DNA of 64,000 nucleotides from Boesenbergia rotunda (taxonomy: Eukaryota; Streptophyta; Magnoliopsida; Zingiberales; Zingiberaceae), in NCBI GenBank assembly GCA_024364735.1, contig JAGFNQ010007657.1, positions 1 to 64,000 of the forward strand, in the 5' to 3' direction. Positions 54,369 to 64,000 of this stretch are shown one piece after another. Position 1 is the first letter of the stretch. Every line of letters begins with the position of its first letter. Under the pieces are notes generated by a model, which was not told the DNA's origin, did no database searches, and saw only the letters and a program-made list of their open reading frames with translations. A program made the translations under genes and the position numbers.

Positions 54369-54850
54369 TTGATTTGAATTTCCCTAAATTTGACACAATC
54401 CTATGAAACCTTGTTAATTACAAAGAAAACTTTCCTATATGTCTTAGAGATTTTCCAATCAAAATAAAAAAATATCAATATGTGTATTTAATTTTTAAAA
54501 AATAATAAATTTCTTGGTTTGGATTCCTTCCCAATCTGACACAATCCTAGGAAACATTGTTAACTACAAGGAAAACTTTCCTATGTGTCTTAGAGATTTT
54601 GCCAAACTCAATCAATTTTTCGAAGGTTTTCGGACACGTTCAAAAGACGAACAGATTTTGAAAAAATATATTTTGAAAAATGAGAATATTATATCTTCAC
54701 TGTGTTTTTGAAAAGATACTGCTATTTGATAAAATTGTATTTTAGAAACTTCTAACACATCTTTTAATTTGAACTCCCCCTAATCCTAACACAGTCCTAG
54801 GAGGCTTGTTGACCACAAGTAGATCTTCCTCTGAGTCTTATGGTTGGATT
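54369..54850. repeat. Diverged repeats of a ~90-bp block
   Basis: Three copies around GACACAATCCTAGGAAAC...AACTTTCCTATGTGTCTTAG at about 54390, 54537 and 54787; spacing is irregular (146 and 250 bp). Confidence 0.7.
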
Positions 54851-55190
54851 CAAACAAAAGGAATTTCAAAATATTTAAAAAAACTAAATTTAAAAAAAAA
54901 ACATTTGAAAACTACTTTGATTTAACGATTTGAAAAATAAATTCTTCTTTTTCTCTCTCTTTTTGAAAAAGATAAACAATATAAAGAACTGCAAAGGAGA
55001 ACTTTTAAGTTTAAAATGATTTTGAAAAATACCACAAGAGAAATTTTGAAAAATACTCACGTCCAAAAATATATATATAAATATCAAAGTCCGGACTGTA
55101 GACATTTTTCTAAGTGAAAACAAAATAAAAAAATCTAAGTGAAACCCAAGGTGACTTTTGCAAAACATAATTTCCAATAAAAAAATAAAT

Positions 55191-55500
55191 TGATTGTCCA
55201 AAAGAATTTCTTTGTATAGCAATATTAGATTAAATAATTTTCAAGTAAGTGACATGATTTTTGCCTTGGGTTCCAAGAGACTTGACATGATTCTTGGAAA
55301 ACAAAAATCAGTTCTAAATCGGTCCGGACTTGGTTATCGAACCAATTCACGGTACAGATCATACTACTCTGTTTTGAACCCAAGTTGAACTCGAGTCCAA
55401 CCATGAGTCCCAAAATTATGCTTGACAAATCAAGCTGGACCAAACCAATATTGGATTCCCAAGGACAAGATTCACATCTTGCCTAGCCCATAGCAAGGCT
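55191..55500 (+). pseudogene. D2 gag C-terminal fragment (SIRE type)
   Basis: Plus-strand frame 55194-55388 has LDMILGKQKSVLNRSGLGYR, a block recognised from Maximus/SIRE Gag. 55390-55490 continues with a broken frame. It is the inverted counterpart of 63065-63310. No protease, integrase or RT follows before the D2 3' end. Confidence 0.75.
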
Positions 55501-56189
55501 TCAGTCCAAGGGGAGCCAATATAAAAACCATTTTTATAGTTAGTTAAATTATTTCTTTTTCCTGCTGGTTGATGCTTACGTATTTTGTTTTTGCAAAAAT
55601 ATTATGCTTAGACTTAGGGACGGTTAGATAAGGATCTAACTTAATTGAAACTTGCACAACCTAGTGTTAGGATAGCGCGATATGATAGTACTTTAGGGAA
55701 GCTTGTCTAAAAAGTCAGGTAGGGTAAGGCATACCCTATTTTGTCTTATTAGTCAAGTGGAACTATCCGAAGCTACCTCAGCAAATCCTCAACTAGTTAG
55801 ACCAGGAGTTCTCAAAGAGTAGTTTCAGAGTAAAATTTCTTTAAAATGCTTTGTCTAGGAAAGGGTTGATGATCCATCCAATAAAGCTACGACAAAGAAG
55901 ACCTTTGTGTCTCGCCAAGACCTGGAAGCCAATTATCCAAATTTATTTTCAGCTTACTAATTGTTAAACCTAAATCTAACACAATTTCCAATCAAATCAT
56001 AGTGATAACATAAAATTCAAGATAAAATTAATATATCTCACAAAACAGATAACAATACCTGTTTTATCACTTAGAAATGGGTGAGATGTTTAGGACCTAA
56101 TAATGTAGTCCTACTCAACCAACTCAATTAATTTTACCTTTAATATACCTTTAATTAAACTTAAATTTAAATAAATTCAAATTAATAAA
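55501..56189. other. Unassigned stretch inside D2
   Basis: No ORF or recognisable motif; no RT or integrase sequence here, where a copia pol would be expected. Confidence 0.45.
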
Positions 56190-56680
56190 TCAAATTTAAT
56201 GTTTTCAAAAATTCAATTAAATATTTCTCAAAATTTAACTTAATGTTTTCAAAAATTCAATTTAAATATTTTCAAAATTTAACATAATGTTTTTAAAAAT
56301 TCAATTTAATATTTTTCAAAATATAATTTAATGTTTCCAAAAATTCAATTTAATATTTTTCAAAAATTAACTTAATATTTTCAAAAATTCAATTTATTTT
56401 TTTTCAATATTTAAATTTATAGTTTCAAAAATTCTATTTAATATATTTCAAAATTTAACTTAATATTTTCAAAACTTCAATTTAATATATTTCAAAATCT
56501 AACTTAATATTTTCAAAAATACAATTTAATATATTTCAAAATTTAACTTAATATTTTCAAAAATTCAATTTAACAGTTTTCTAAATTTATCTTAATGTTT
56601 TTCAAAAATTCAATTTAACACTTTTCAAAATTCAACGTAATTCAATTTAATATTTTTAAGATCTAACTTAAATTTTCAAA
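56190..56680. repeat. AT-rich tandem repeat, ~45-bp unit
   Basis: About ten diverged copies of CAATTTAATATTTTTCAAAA followed by TTTAACTTAATATTTTCAAAAATT. Almost no G or C. Confidence 0.85.
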
Positions 56681-56820
56681 TCAAACTAAGTCTTTTAACT
56701 TAACCAACCTTTTAAAATGAACACAAAATTGAACTTAGGTGTTGTTCGAAGAAAATAACCCAGTCAAAGAATGGTCAACCGGGCGCTCGAGAGCCACTCG
56801 GGCGCCCAATACTTTCCCAG

Positions 56821-58260
56821 TGTACGAGTGATAATTAACAACTTGATGGATAATTTTTGTGCCAATAGTGGGAAATTTGGGGCTCTTGGTGTGTAATTGT
56901 TTATTAAATGATGCATAATTGTTAATAGGGTGCATTTTCATTGGTTAATTAATTTTCCTATATTTTTACACTCATATTTCATTCTACTTGATGTTTGGAC
57001 AGCTTGTGCATCAAAGGATCAAAAGGGCTAAGATGGACCCATAAAAAACAATATCAGACTCCGCTACATTTCATTCTATTGGAGCCCTGATTGGTCTCCA
57101 ATCCGATCAGGGAAAGTCTGATCGGTCCCATGACCGATCAGAAGAGGTTGGCACAGATGAACTCCGAATTTCAGCTACTGATCAGACCCTGATCGGTCCT
57201 CAGACCGATCAGGGAGGTGCCTGATCGGTCACTCAGACCGATCAGGGAGCACTCAGATCGATCAGGGAGCACTCAGACCAATCAGGGAGCACCAAGACCG
57301 ATCAGAAGAGCTTGTACATTAAAGGAGGTGATCTGATCACAACCCTCCACTTGGATCTAGGTACTTAAGTTGATGGAATTTTCTGCAAGCAATCTTGGTC
57401 ACTCATCAAGGGAAATCAAGGGTGGAGAGAAGAGCTAGGGAAGGAAAAGAAAGCTAGGGCTCAAGGGGGAGGCTATCACGCAATCAAGGGGTGGAAGAGC
57501 TCTCGGTCAAGCAGCCATGGAGGAAGGAAGGATCCGGTGGAGACTTGGATCGATTCTTCTCTGATCAGCAGCTTGGAGAAGGGAAGTTCTTCAACTCCAC
57601 AACCCACTTCAACTTCCAAACCGGCTGGGAAGTGATCAGCTTCATCGGAGCAGAGATTTCCTCCACCGGACAGCATTTTTCAGCCTCATTTTGCTTGTTT
57701 CTTTCCTTTTACTTGCTGTAGATCACTTGATTTCGAATTTTTGGTTTATTCCCAGGTTAGAACCGAGATTTCCAGCTTAGTTTCGAAATTTCCAGCTTAG
57801 TTTTCTAGTTTTACAGCCTACCTTTTGCAAACATTTTCCATGTTTTCAACCTCTTATTACTTGAATGCAAGGTGTTTGTTTAATTGCTCCTATCAAACAT
57901 GTGCTTGAGTATGAAATGACTTGCCTTCTAGTTAGGAGTTCTAGATGAATCCTTGCTGAAATTTCCTGGTTTTGAGTGTTCTTTTGCTGTTGTCTACATT
58001 TAGTTAGCTTAATACTTCAAATCCGAGTAGTTAAGGCTATTAGGTGGAAGTTGGTAGCTAAGTTTAATTGCTTTGTTATCCTCAAAACCCAAGAAAACAT
58101 GTTTTGTTTAGCTAGCTTTCATTTTTCTGCAATTTACTATTTTCTATAGACCAAAGAAGTGCATGCATCATATTGGGTCCTTGAGAGACGATTCGGGTTC
58201 AACTATTACTACATAATTGTTTGAAACAAGAAAATTAATTGAAACCGTAGTGCAACTTAA
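56821..58260. mobile_element. Candidate LTR or solo LTR of unknown family
   Basis: Separates two GGCGCC-rich pieces. Starts near TGTACGAGTGATAATTAAC and includes a palindromic array (57077-57310) and a region (57860-58240) with CCTTGAGAGACGATTCGGGTTC, a phrase reminiscent of Tat/Athila LTR ends. I could not find a target duplication, so both ends are approximate. Confidence 0.35.
57077..57310. repeat. Array of CTGATCGGTC / GACCGATCAG palindromes
   Basis: About nine copies of GACCGATCAGGGAG-like or CTGATCGGTC words in both orientations, spaced 15-40 bp. Confidence 0.88.
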
Positions 58261-58299
58261 ACGGTTATCAACGAGGCAGTCAAAGGCTGCCACGCTTGA

Positions 58300-58508
58300 G
58301 CCAAGCCTGAACTCAGGCGCCCGAGTAAGATCTCGGGCTCCTCATCTCTCCCACGGGCGCCTCATGACCCTCACGGGCGCTCGGGAAGTGCTCTATAAGC
58401 CCTCGCCCATGCAGTCCCTTCCACACCAAACTCACAACCTCTATCACTACTTCCTCACTTCGAGCTTTCCAAGCATCCCAAGTCTTCCTTTCTTCTTCCT
58501 CTCCTACG
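58300..58508 (+). promoter_or_regulatory. Promoter-like block: GGCGCC motifs, TATA, leader
   Basis: CAGGCGCCCGAG, ACGGGCGCCTC and ACGGGCGCTCGG lie at 58314-58382, then CTCTATAAGCCC at 58391, then about 110 bases of C/T-rich leader to the ATG at 58509. The same order (GGCGCC array, then CTATATAAGG) is found in the D LTR at 62398-62634. Confidence 0.5.
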
Positions 58509-59760
58509 ATGCCGTCTTGGTATGTTTTTTTTAAGAGCTTGTCTTTTTCAATTTATTGCTATTAATCAATTTCAATTATTATAATTAGCAAACGTCGTCC
58601 TGCCGAGACCGACCTCGGTACCAAGCCTAACCCTGACCTTAGGTTTCCTACATTAGCCCTTTTTAATAAATTTACTACCACTACGTACAACCCCTTAAAG
58701 ATCAGCTATCTGAATAGGGGTTTCTTTACCCAGTCTTGTCCCACCGCCATAGATGTTATTACTTACTACCAACTAGAACGATTAGTATATTGTAATGTTT
58801 CTATAAACATGACATTGTGTGCGAACTTTTATAACAACTTGGTCAAAGTCGATGACTTCTGCTACACCACTACTATTCTGACCCTTCCACTTACCATTTC
58901 TCCTTCTTTATTTACTAGATTTCTTGGACTACGACCCTCTCAACTCACATTCTGTTGTTATCCTCCTATGGATAATCCCTTTCCTGCTTCTTACTCCCAC
59001 ATTACCCTCGATATTCTCTACTCTTATTTTTCCAAAGTGAGAGAGACCCGACGGTTTAGAATTTTCGACCGTCGATCTGCGCATCCTGGACTACACCCTT
59101 TATCGAGTCCTAGTCCGCTGCATTCTTCCCCTGACTTCACTGGATGTAGCGGTTATGCGACCCATTCACTCATTCTTACTTTACACGATGATCCACCACT
59201 TGGACATAGACATCGGTCTACATATGTTTAAGACGATCATCTATGCCTCTAGCATCTCCACTCACACTAGAGTGCAGACCCCCTACTGTCACATCCTGAC
59301 CGCACTCTTCCATCATTACGGTCGTGATGTTTCTGTCGGAGAGATCATCACGATGATCGAGTTTGACGAAATTGGAATTTGGAACTTTCCCCTAGCCACT
59401 ATAGATATCTTGGCCACCGGGGTCATATCTTGGAGACGACGAGGTGCTCCACCATAGGTTGACTTGGACGATGAGGTTGATGTCGATGTCGTAGATATAG
59501 TTGCCGAGATCGAGGAGCAGCAAAGGGAGTCTCCACCACCACCTCCTTCTGTGACTACGGATCAGCGCCTCACATGGATAGAGATGGAGGTTCATAATCT
59601 TCGAGAGGGGATGGAGGCCCATCACGTCGAGCAGATGGATGCCCTTCAGGCCCGACATGATGAGAGGCTTGCAGCAGACCAGACCCGACATGAGAAGATG
59701 ATGTCCATGTTTCGTTCATGGCATCCAAACCCTTCTTGGCATCTGGGCTCATCTTCGTAG
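58509..59760 (+). pseudogene. Intron-containing coiled-coil ORF, TE-associated
   Basis: ATG 58509 opens MPSC. A likely 69-bp intron (58520-58588; GTATGT...TTATAATTAG) joins TG to CAAACGTCG, giving MPSCKRRPAETD. The frame runs on with ERLVYCNVSINMTLCANFYN and LFTRFLGLRPSQ, needs one frameshift near 59060-59072 to enter ILDYTLYRVLVRCILPL and IHHLDIDIGLHMFKTIIYA, and crosses one TAG at 59455-59457. It ends with an acidic stretch, PPPPP and a coiled coil (DALQARHDERLAADQTRHEK). About 394 codons in all. It resembles the putative plant transposon proteins found in retroelements (Transposase_32-like), from memory of the family style only. Function unknown. It lies between the D2 gag scrap and the D2 3' LTR, so it may be that element's extra ORF. 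Confidence 0.6.
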
Positions 59761-60308
59761 CTTGATGTTGTACTAGGGATTTGTTTGCTGACTTTTCCTC
59801 ATTTGTAAAAGTTGACTAGATTTATGAACTCTGAATGTGCTTAGTAGAATAAGATTGTTTTTTTTAAAAAATATGTTTTATTATTTTGTAAATTTATTTT
59901 TAAAATCATATTGTTTTAAAAATATTTTCCCGTCTTAGTTTTTTTATAAAAAAATTACCCTCTTCAAAAACTAGGGTTTTTCTATGAAATGGACTTAGTT
60001 TAGGACTTAACCCTAGCATTGCATTCTTCTATACATCTAGAAGTCAACATCTCACAAGCACATTAGAGTACTTTGATTGATAACCTAGATTGGGTTGAGA
60101 TGGTAAGGTCTATGCCTTGACTCAAGATGCTTTAAGTCAGTGCATCAAGAGCAGTTTGGGCGATAAATACAATTGAACCGCAATCAAGTTAAGTATTCAA
60201 GCTTAGAAAGTCTAACTTTATCAGACTACTTAACTTGACTAACCCAAATGAAAGCTGTTGTTATATAACAGTTAGTGAGTAGCAAACTGGGTTAGACAGG
60301 AACCGAAA
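59761..60308 (+). other. Non-coding stretch after the coiled-coil ORF
   Basis: AT-rich, no ORF; continues across the solo B LTR into 61045. Confidence 0.5.
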
Positions 60309-61039
60309 TGATACGAACCCCACCAACAGACGTGATGGAACCCGAGACAAAGATGGATAGAACCCCAAGAACAAGATGACAAGAGTTTGAGCCTTTACCC
60401 GCAACCAAGACTGGCACGAACAAAGACTACGAAAGAAGGAAACGCCACACCAGGATGGTGATAAGTTTCGATTGTTGAACGCCACGTGATAGACTCGATA
60501 AGTTCAGAAGTTCCCTTAAGAACCAAGAGATCACAAAATCCTCACTAGGATGTTTACCAAAACCAAAAGTGCTTACAAATTTGGAATTCTCTCCCTTATA
60601 TAATGGGAGCAAGCAACTAAAGTACCTACATGCATGCATGCAAACAAATACAAGTACCCATGATGCATGCAAGCATTTAAACACTTAGAAACCCAAAAAA
60701 AACTCCAAGTCTCCATACTTTTGCATGCATGAAATTAAATAACCTAGAAACCCCAAATCCCAAGTTTCCATACTTCTTGTCTCCTTCCCTTTTCCAACCA
60801 TCATGCTAGGGATGAGTCATGGCTGAATAAGACCGATCACATGGGTTAAGCCTTGATTTGTACTTGGGCTTAACTTGGTTTCTCGTTTCTCATAGCCAAG
60901 CCATTGTTCTTGGATTAGCCCGTTTAGTGCTTCCTTGAAACGCATTGCTTGAAGTCTTGTAATTGGCCCTTCAGGAAGTGACAAATGATCTCTTGCGGTT
61001 TTAACCCGGTCTTGATGAATAGCTCCTTGGTCTACATCA
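60309..61039 (-). repeat. Solo B LTR, TSD CGAAA
   Basis: 731 bp on the minus strand (sense start TGATGTAGACC complement at 61039, end GTATCA complement at 60309), flanked by CGAAA at 60304-60308 and 61040-61044. No internal B sequence, so the body was removed by LTR-LTR recombination. Confidence 0.95.
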
Positions 61040-61843
61040 CGAAAGAAATTAATTTGATCCATTTTTTAATTTTTTTCATGCTTGGACTTACAAGAAGAAT
61101 AACTGGGTTCAAAACTTATTTGAGTCAAACTTAGTTCATTACTATTACTTGCTGTCGGTCAATTTCTGTTATTATTTTTACAAAGTAAGTAGGCTCTAAT
61201 ACACAACTGTTTTTTATGCCAAACATAGTTTTTTTATATATATGGCAAAGGGGGAGAGTAGAAAGTAAAGTTAAAAAATGTTTTTTTCCTCAAAAAGTTT
61301 TTTCTCAAAAAAAGTATTTTTCCCTCAGTAATGTTAAAAAATGCTTTTCCCCTCAGAATCATTTCGAAAATGTAAAATTTTTTCCCTTCTTTTTCTAAAA
61401 AGTAAAATTTAAAAGAAAACTTTGTTTCTGAAAAGCTTTTGAAAAAATGTTACCTAAATTAAAATCTTTTTAGGAAATTCTGTTTGAGAGAAACTTCAAA
61501 TTAGAAGATTTTAAGAATTGTTTTTCTCAAGAATTTCTTTTACTCAGGAGTTTTCAAAATTTTGATATTCTTTTTTTTTAACTTTCAAAATTGCATAATT
61601 TCAAAAGCTTCAGGGGGAGAGTTTCATACAAGAAGAGCTTTATGCAATATGTCAAATTTTTGCTATGTTTTTTGAAAAATATTGAAAATATTCTAAGGAA
61701 AAAGGAGGAGAGTACTAATCATGGGACAGAGTAGAAAATTATTTTTCGTTCCTTCCAGTACATAACTACGATGTATCTTTTTCATGTTTGTTTTTTGTAA
61801 CTTAACTTTTGAATGTGTTGCCATAAATCAAAAAGGGGGAGAT
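61040..61843 (+). other. D2 3' non-coding region and polypurine tract
   Basis: AT-rich, with PPT-like words CAAAGGGGGAGAG (61245), CAGGGGGAGAG (61612) and AAGGAGGAGAG (61701). The true tract AAAAAGGGGGAGAT (61830-61843) precedes the LTR. Related to the complement of 52789-53100. Confidence 0.75.
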
Positions 61844-63053
61844 TGTTGGTGCCGAAAGCACCAGATCGAACTTGGTTTTGATAATGACAAAGGGTTCAAA
61901 GTTAAGTTCATATTGTGATCTAATTGATCTACCAAGTGTGCAGGAAAGTTCTAGTTTACCTAGACACGAAGTCTTGACCTACAGGGTTAAGCAAGAAAAT
62001 CTGGTCGAGGGTTGGGCATGAAGTCCTTGTCGTGGACTAGGCACCGGAAGATAGGAGTCTTAGCCGAGCGAGGATTGCGGACAAAAGTAGAGGCGGGTCG
62101 AGGTACGAACGTCTCGAGATCCGACAGTCTCAGAGGTCGAGCAAAAGTCTAACCTGAGCAGCCGGTTGGCAAAAGGTAATTTCTCCTGAGAGGAGTAGGT
62201 GAGGATGTGTTCCCCGGAAGAGGGAACAGTAGACGACGGTTCGACCTAGGGTTTCATTTTGAAATCCAAAGTCAGAACCAAGACAGCTCTGGCTATTATT
62301 CATACAGTTATTATCTATGTTATACTGTTCATGGACTAACCTTGGTTGCAGGAGAGAAAGGATGTATCTACTGCATCCCAAGCACCTGAAACGGTTCAGG
62401 CGCCCGAGATACCAAGCGTCTGACAAGTAACAGGTGCCTATGTAGTGGGTGAGCTAGTAGGTTGCCACGTCAGCAACTCAGGCACCCGTGAGCCATCAGG
62501 CGCCCCAGAGGTCCCAGGAGCCCAAGACCAAAGGATAGAGGTTTGGCCGAGTCTGTGGATAAGCATGTGCCTGATTTGCCACACGTGGCAGGCGCCTAAT
62601 AAGCCTCAGGCTCCCGAGAACAGGCTATATAAGGGGCTTCACCCCTTTGCCTTCGACCAACTTCTTAGATCAACTCAGAACAGCTTTCTTGTGACTCAAG
62701 CACTCCAACCCCTTTGCTCGAGTTTCCCACGCCGCGAACGATCAAGATCGATGACACACTGCCCAAGACACTATGCAACCTTTCTTGTGTCGTTGGTATA
62801 ATTTAAATTCGCTATTTAATTCAGTACTCGAATTATATATTTGTAAAACTTATTCGAATTATAGAATTGCCCAACGAAAACAGTCAAGGACCGTAGGCCT
62901 TGGAGTAAGAGTTGTTAAAGACTTCGAACCAAGTAAAAAGAAGCTTGTTAGCATTGTGTTGTTATTCTTCCGCTGTGTTTTTCTGTTGTTCCGAAAACTT
63001 TTAGTAATCGCTATTCACCCCTCCCCCCCACTATCGATTACAACGATCCCACA
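61844..63053 (+). repeat. D2 3' LTR (Maximus/SIRE-type copia)
   Basis: 1210 bp, TGTTGGTGCCGAAAGCACC to CGATTACAACGATCCCACA. Contains GGCGCC/AGGCGCC motifs (62398-62600), a G-box CACGTG (62582-62587) and CTATATAAGG (62625-62634). GTTTTGATAATGACAAAGGG near the start is typical of SIRE-type LTRs. Confidence 0.87.
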
Positions 63054-63840
63054 TACCTAGGACGTGAATTTTGTCCTTGGGGATCCAATACTGATATGGT
63101 CCAGCTTGATTAGTAAAGCTTAACTTTGGGACCCATGCTTGCACTCGGGTTCTAGTTTGGTTCAAAACAAAATAGTAGGATCTATAATGTGAGTTGGTTC
63201 GGTAACCAAGTCCCGATCAGTTTAGAACGGATTTCTATTTTCCATGAATCATGACAAGATTCTTAGAACCCGAAGTAAATCGTTCCATCGCAACTCTAAG
63301 TTCCTTCACTTGAGATTTCAAGGAGGAATTCTCTTAAATTTATGGACTTGAGTTGAGGTTCCTTCCTGAACTGGCTCAGTCAAGGAGCGTAAGTTGGCTT
63401 CCTCCTTTAGGACTTTGACTTCCTATCGGAGGGATTCAACCCGAACGTTGGCTTTGGCCAACTTACAGGACAGATTAGAAATTAAGTCAAACATTTGGGA
63501 TTCGGGATAACCTCTTACCGTGATTTGTCCGACTTTTGATATTTACAGCTTCCCGATTCATCCTCTATCTTCTGGTTCCGACTCTGACTCAGTGTCGAGT
63601 TCTTCCAAGGTTGTCACTGCGAGGAGGTTGGATTGCGGAGCTTCATGTTCATCATCTGAAGAGGATTCGTCCCATGTGGCTTAAAGTGCTTTCTTCCTCC
63701 GTGTCTTCTTAGCCTTTTTCAAGTTTGGACACTCCGATTTGTAGTAACCCTTCATGTTGCACCCATAATAGGTTACGACGGACTTCCCCTTCTAACTGGT
63801 ACTTGGTTCAGCTGGATCATCCTTTTGCTGAACCACCTTT
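63054..63840 (-). pseudogene. D3 gag C-terminal half (SIRE type), broken
   Basis: Minus strand from 63840: KVVQQKDDPAEPSTS, knuckle TYYGCNMKGYYKSEC (first Cys and His changed to Tyr, 63728-63776), KKALxATWDESSSDDE, the acidic ESESEPED tract, a coiled segment, then SGSKNLVMIHG and SGLGYRTNSHYRSYY (63180-63270) and WVPK-like residues. The Gag N-terminus is deleted, because the LTR directly abuts at 63841. Same type as D1 (6781-8100). Confidence 0.78.
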
Positions 63841-64000
63841 TGTGGGATCATTGTAATCGATAGAGGGGGTGAATATCGATGACCAGAAATTTTTCAGAAA
63901 ACAACGAAAATATGCAGCGGAAATAAAAACATTGCTAACACTTTTTCTTTTTACATAGTTCGGAGGCTTTAACGGCTCGAACTCCAAGGCCCACAGTTCT
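63841..64000 (-). repeat. D3 5' LTR, cut by window end
   Basis: TGTGGGATCATTGTAATCGA at 63841, the complement of the D LTR end, continuing to the window edge (GGTTCGGAGGC..., as at 8370 and 51640). The primer site is missing on its left. Confidence 0.8.

Larger units (their letters stand above)
52789..55190 (-). other. D 3' non-coding region, AT-rich with repeats
   Basis: No coding potential. On the minus strand it is the stretch upstream of the D polypurine tract, matching 61750-61843 near the LTR. It is rich in TTTTGAAAA words and PPT-like GGGGGAG words (sense), such as near 52935 and 53000. Confidence 0.6.

Noticed and set aside
57491..57721. 76-codon frame with EELSVKQPWRKEGSGG
   Set aside because: Competes with an antisense frame of similar length (57476-57676) and lies in the LTR-like block after the palindrome array; no support as a protein.

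Overview
This window is nuclear DNA of a flowering plant and is built almost entirely of nested, fragmented LTR retrotransposons. The signs are Ty3/gypsy and Ty1/copia polyproteins, initiator-Met-tRNA primer binding sites, TG...CA long terminal repeats (LTRs) with 5-bp target-site duplications (TSDs), and one tRNA-derived SINE. I see no convincing host gene, rRNA or complete tRNA. The species cannot be fixed from this sequence.

For reference I name four recurring families. A, B and C are Ty3/gypsy elements that look like the CRM (centromeric chromovirus) lineage. Their polyprotein runs through the polypurine tract into the LTR, and all three end in a related tail containing G-P-[I/M]-T-R. LTRs: A about 735 bp (ends GCTTATCA), B about 710-735 bp (ends GTATCA), C about 740-755 bp (ends CATCA). 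D is a Ty1/copia Maximus/SIRE-type element with LTRs of about 1.2 kb.

Layout. 1-6540: complete A element on the minus strand (A1) with one uninterrupted gag-pol frame. 6541-8867: degraded D gag and LTR, then a Tat-type gag scrap. 8868-14974 and 21872-24756: degraded minus-strand C elements C1 and C2, sharing one LTR. 14975-21871: complete B element (B1, TSD GTAAA) inserted into C2 and itself carrying two A insertions. 24757-27628: 5' part of another B (B2) fused to an A leader. 27629-34261: plus-strand C element (C3) with a deleted C copy inside its integrase. 34262-35518: gag/protease of an A-like variant. 35519-42049: second near-complete A element (A2, plus strand, gag frameshift). 42050-45671: B remnant fused to a minus-strand C remnant (C4). 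45672-51321: low-information DNA, an 80-bp tandem repeat, then a decayed Tekay-type chromovirus end with a 2.6-kb LTR. 51513-64000: D-type elements in opposite orientations, several AT-rich tandem repeats, a broken intron-containing coiled-coil ORF (58509-59760) and a solo B LTR (60309-61039, TSD CGAAA).

Only A1 looks able to make all its own proteins; A2 is one nucleotide short in gag. The rest are fossils that record repeated self-insertion, LTR-LTR recombination, microhomology deletion and inversion. With three CRM-like families nested in one another, a centromeric or pericentromeric location is a reasonable but unproven inference.
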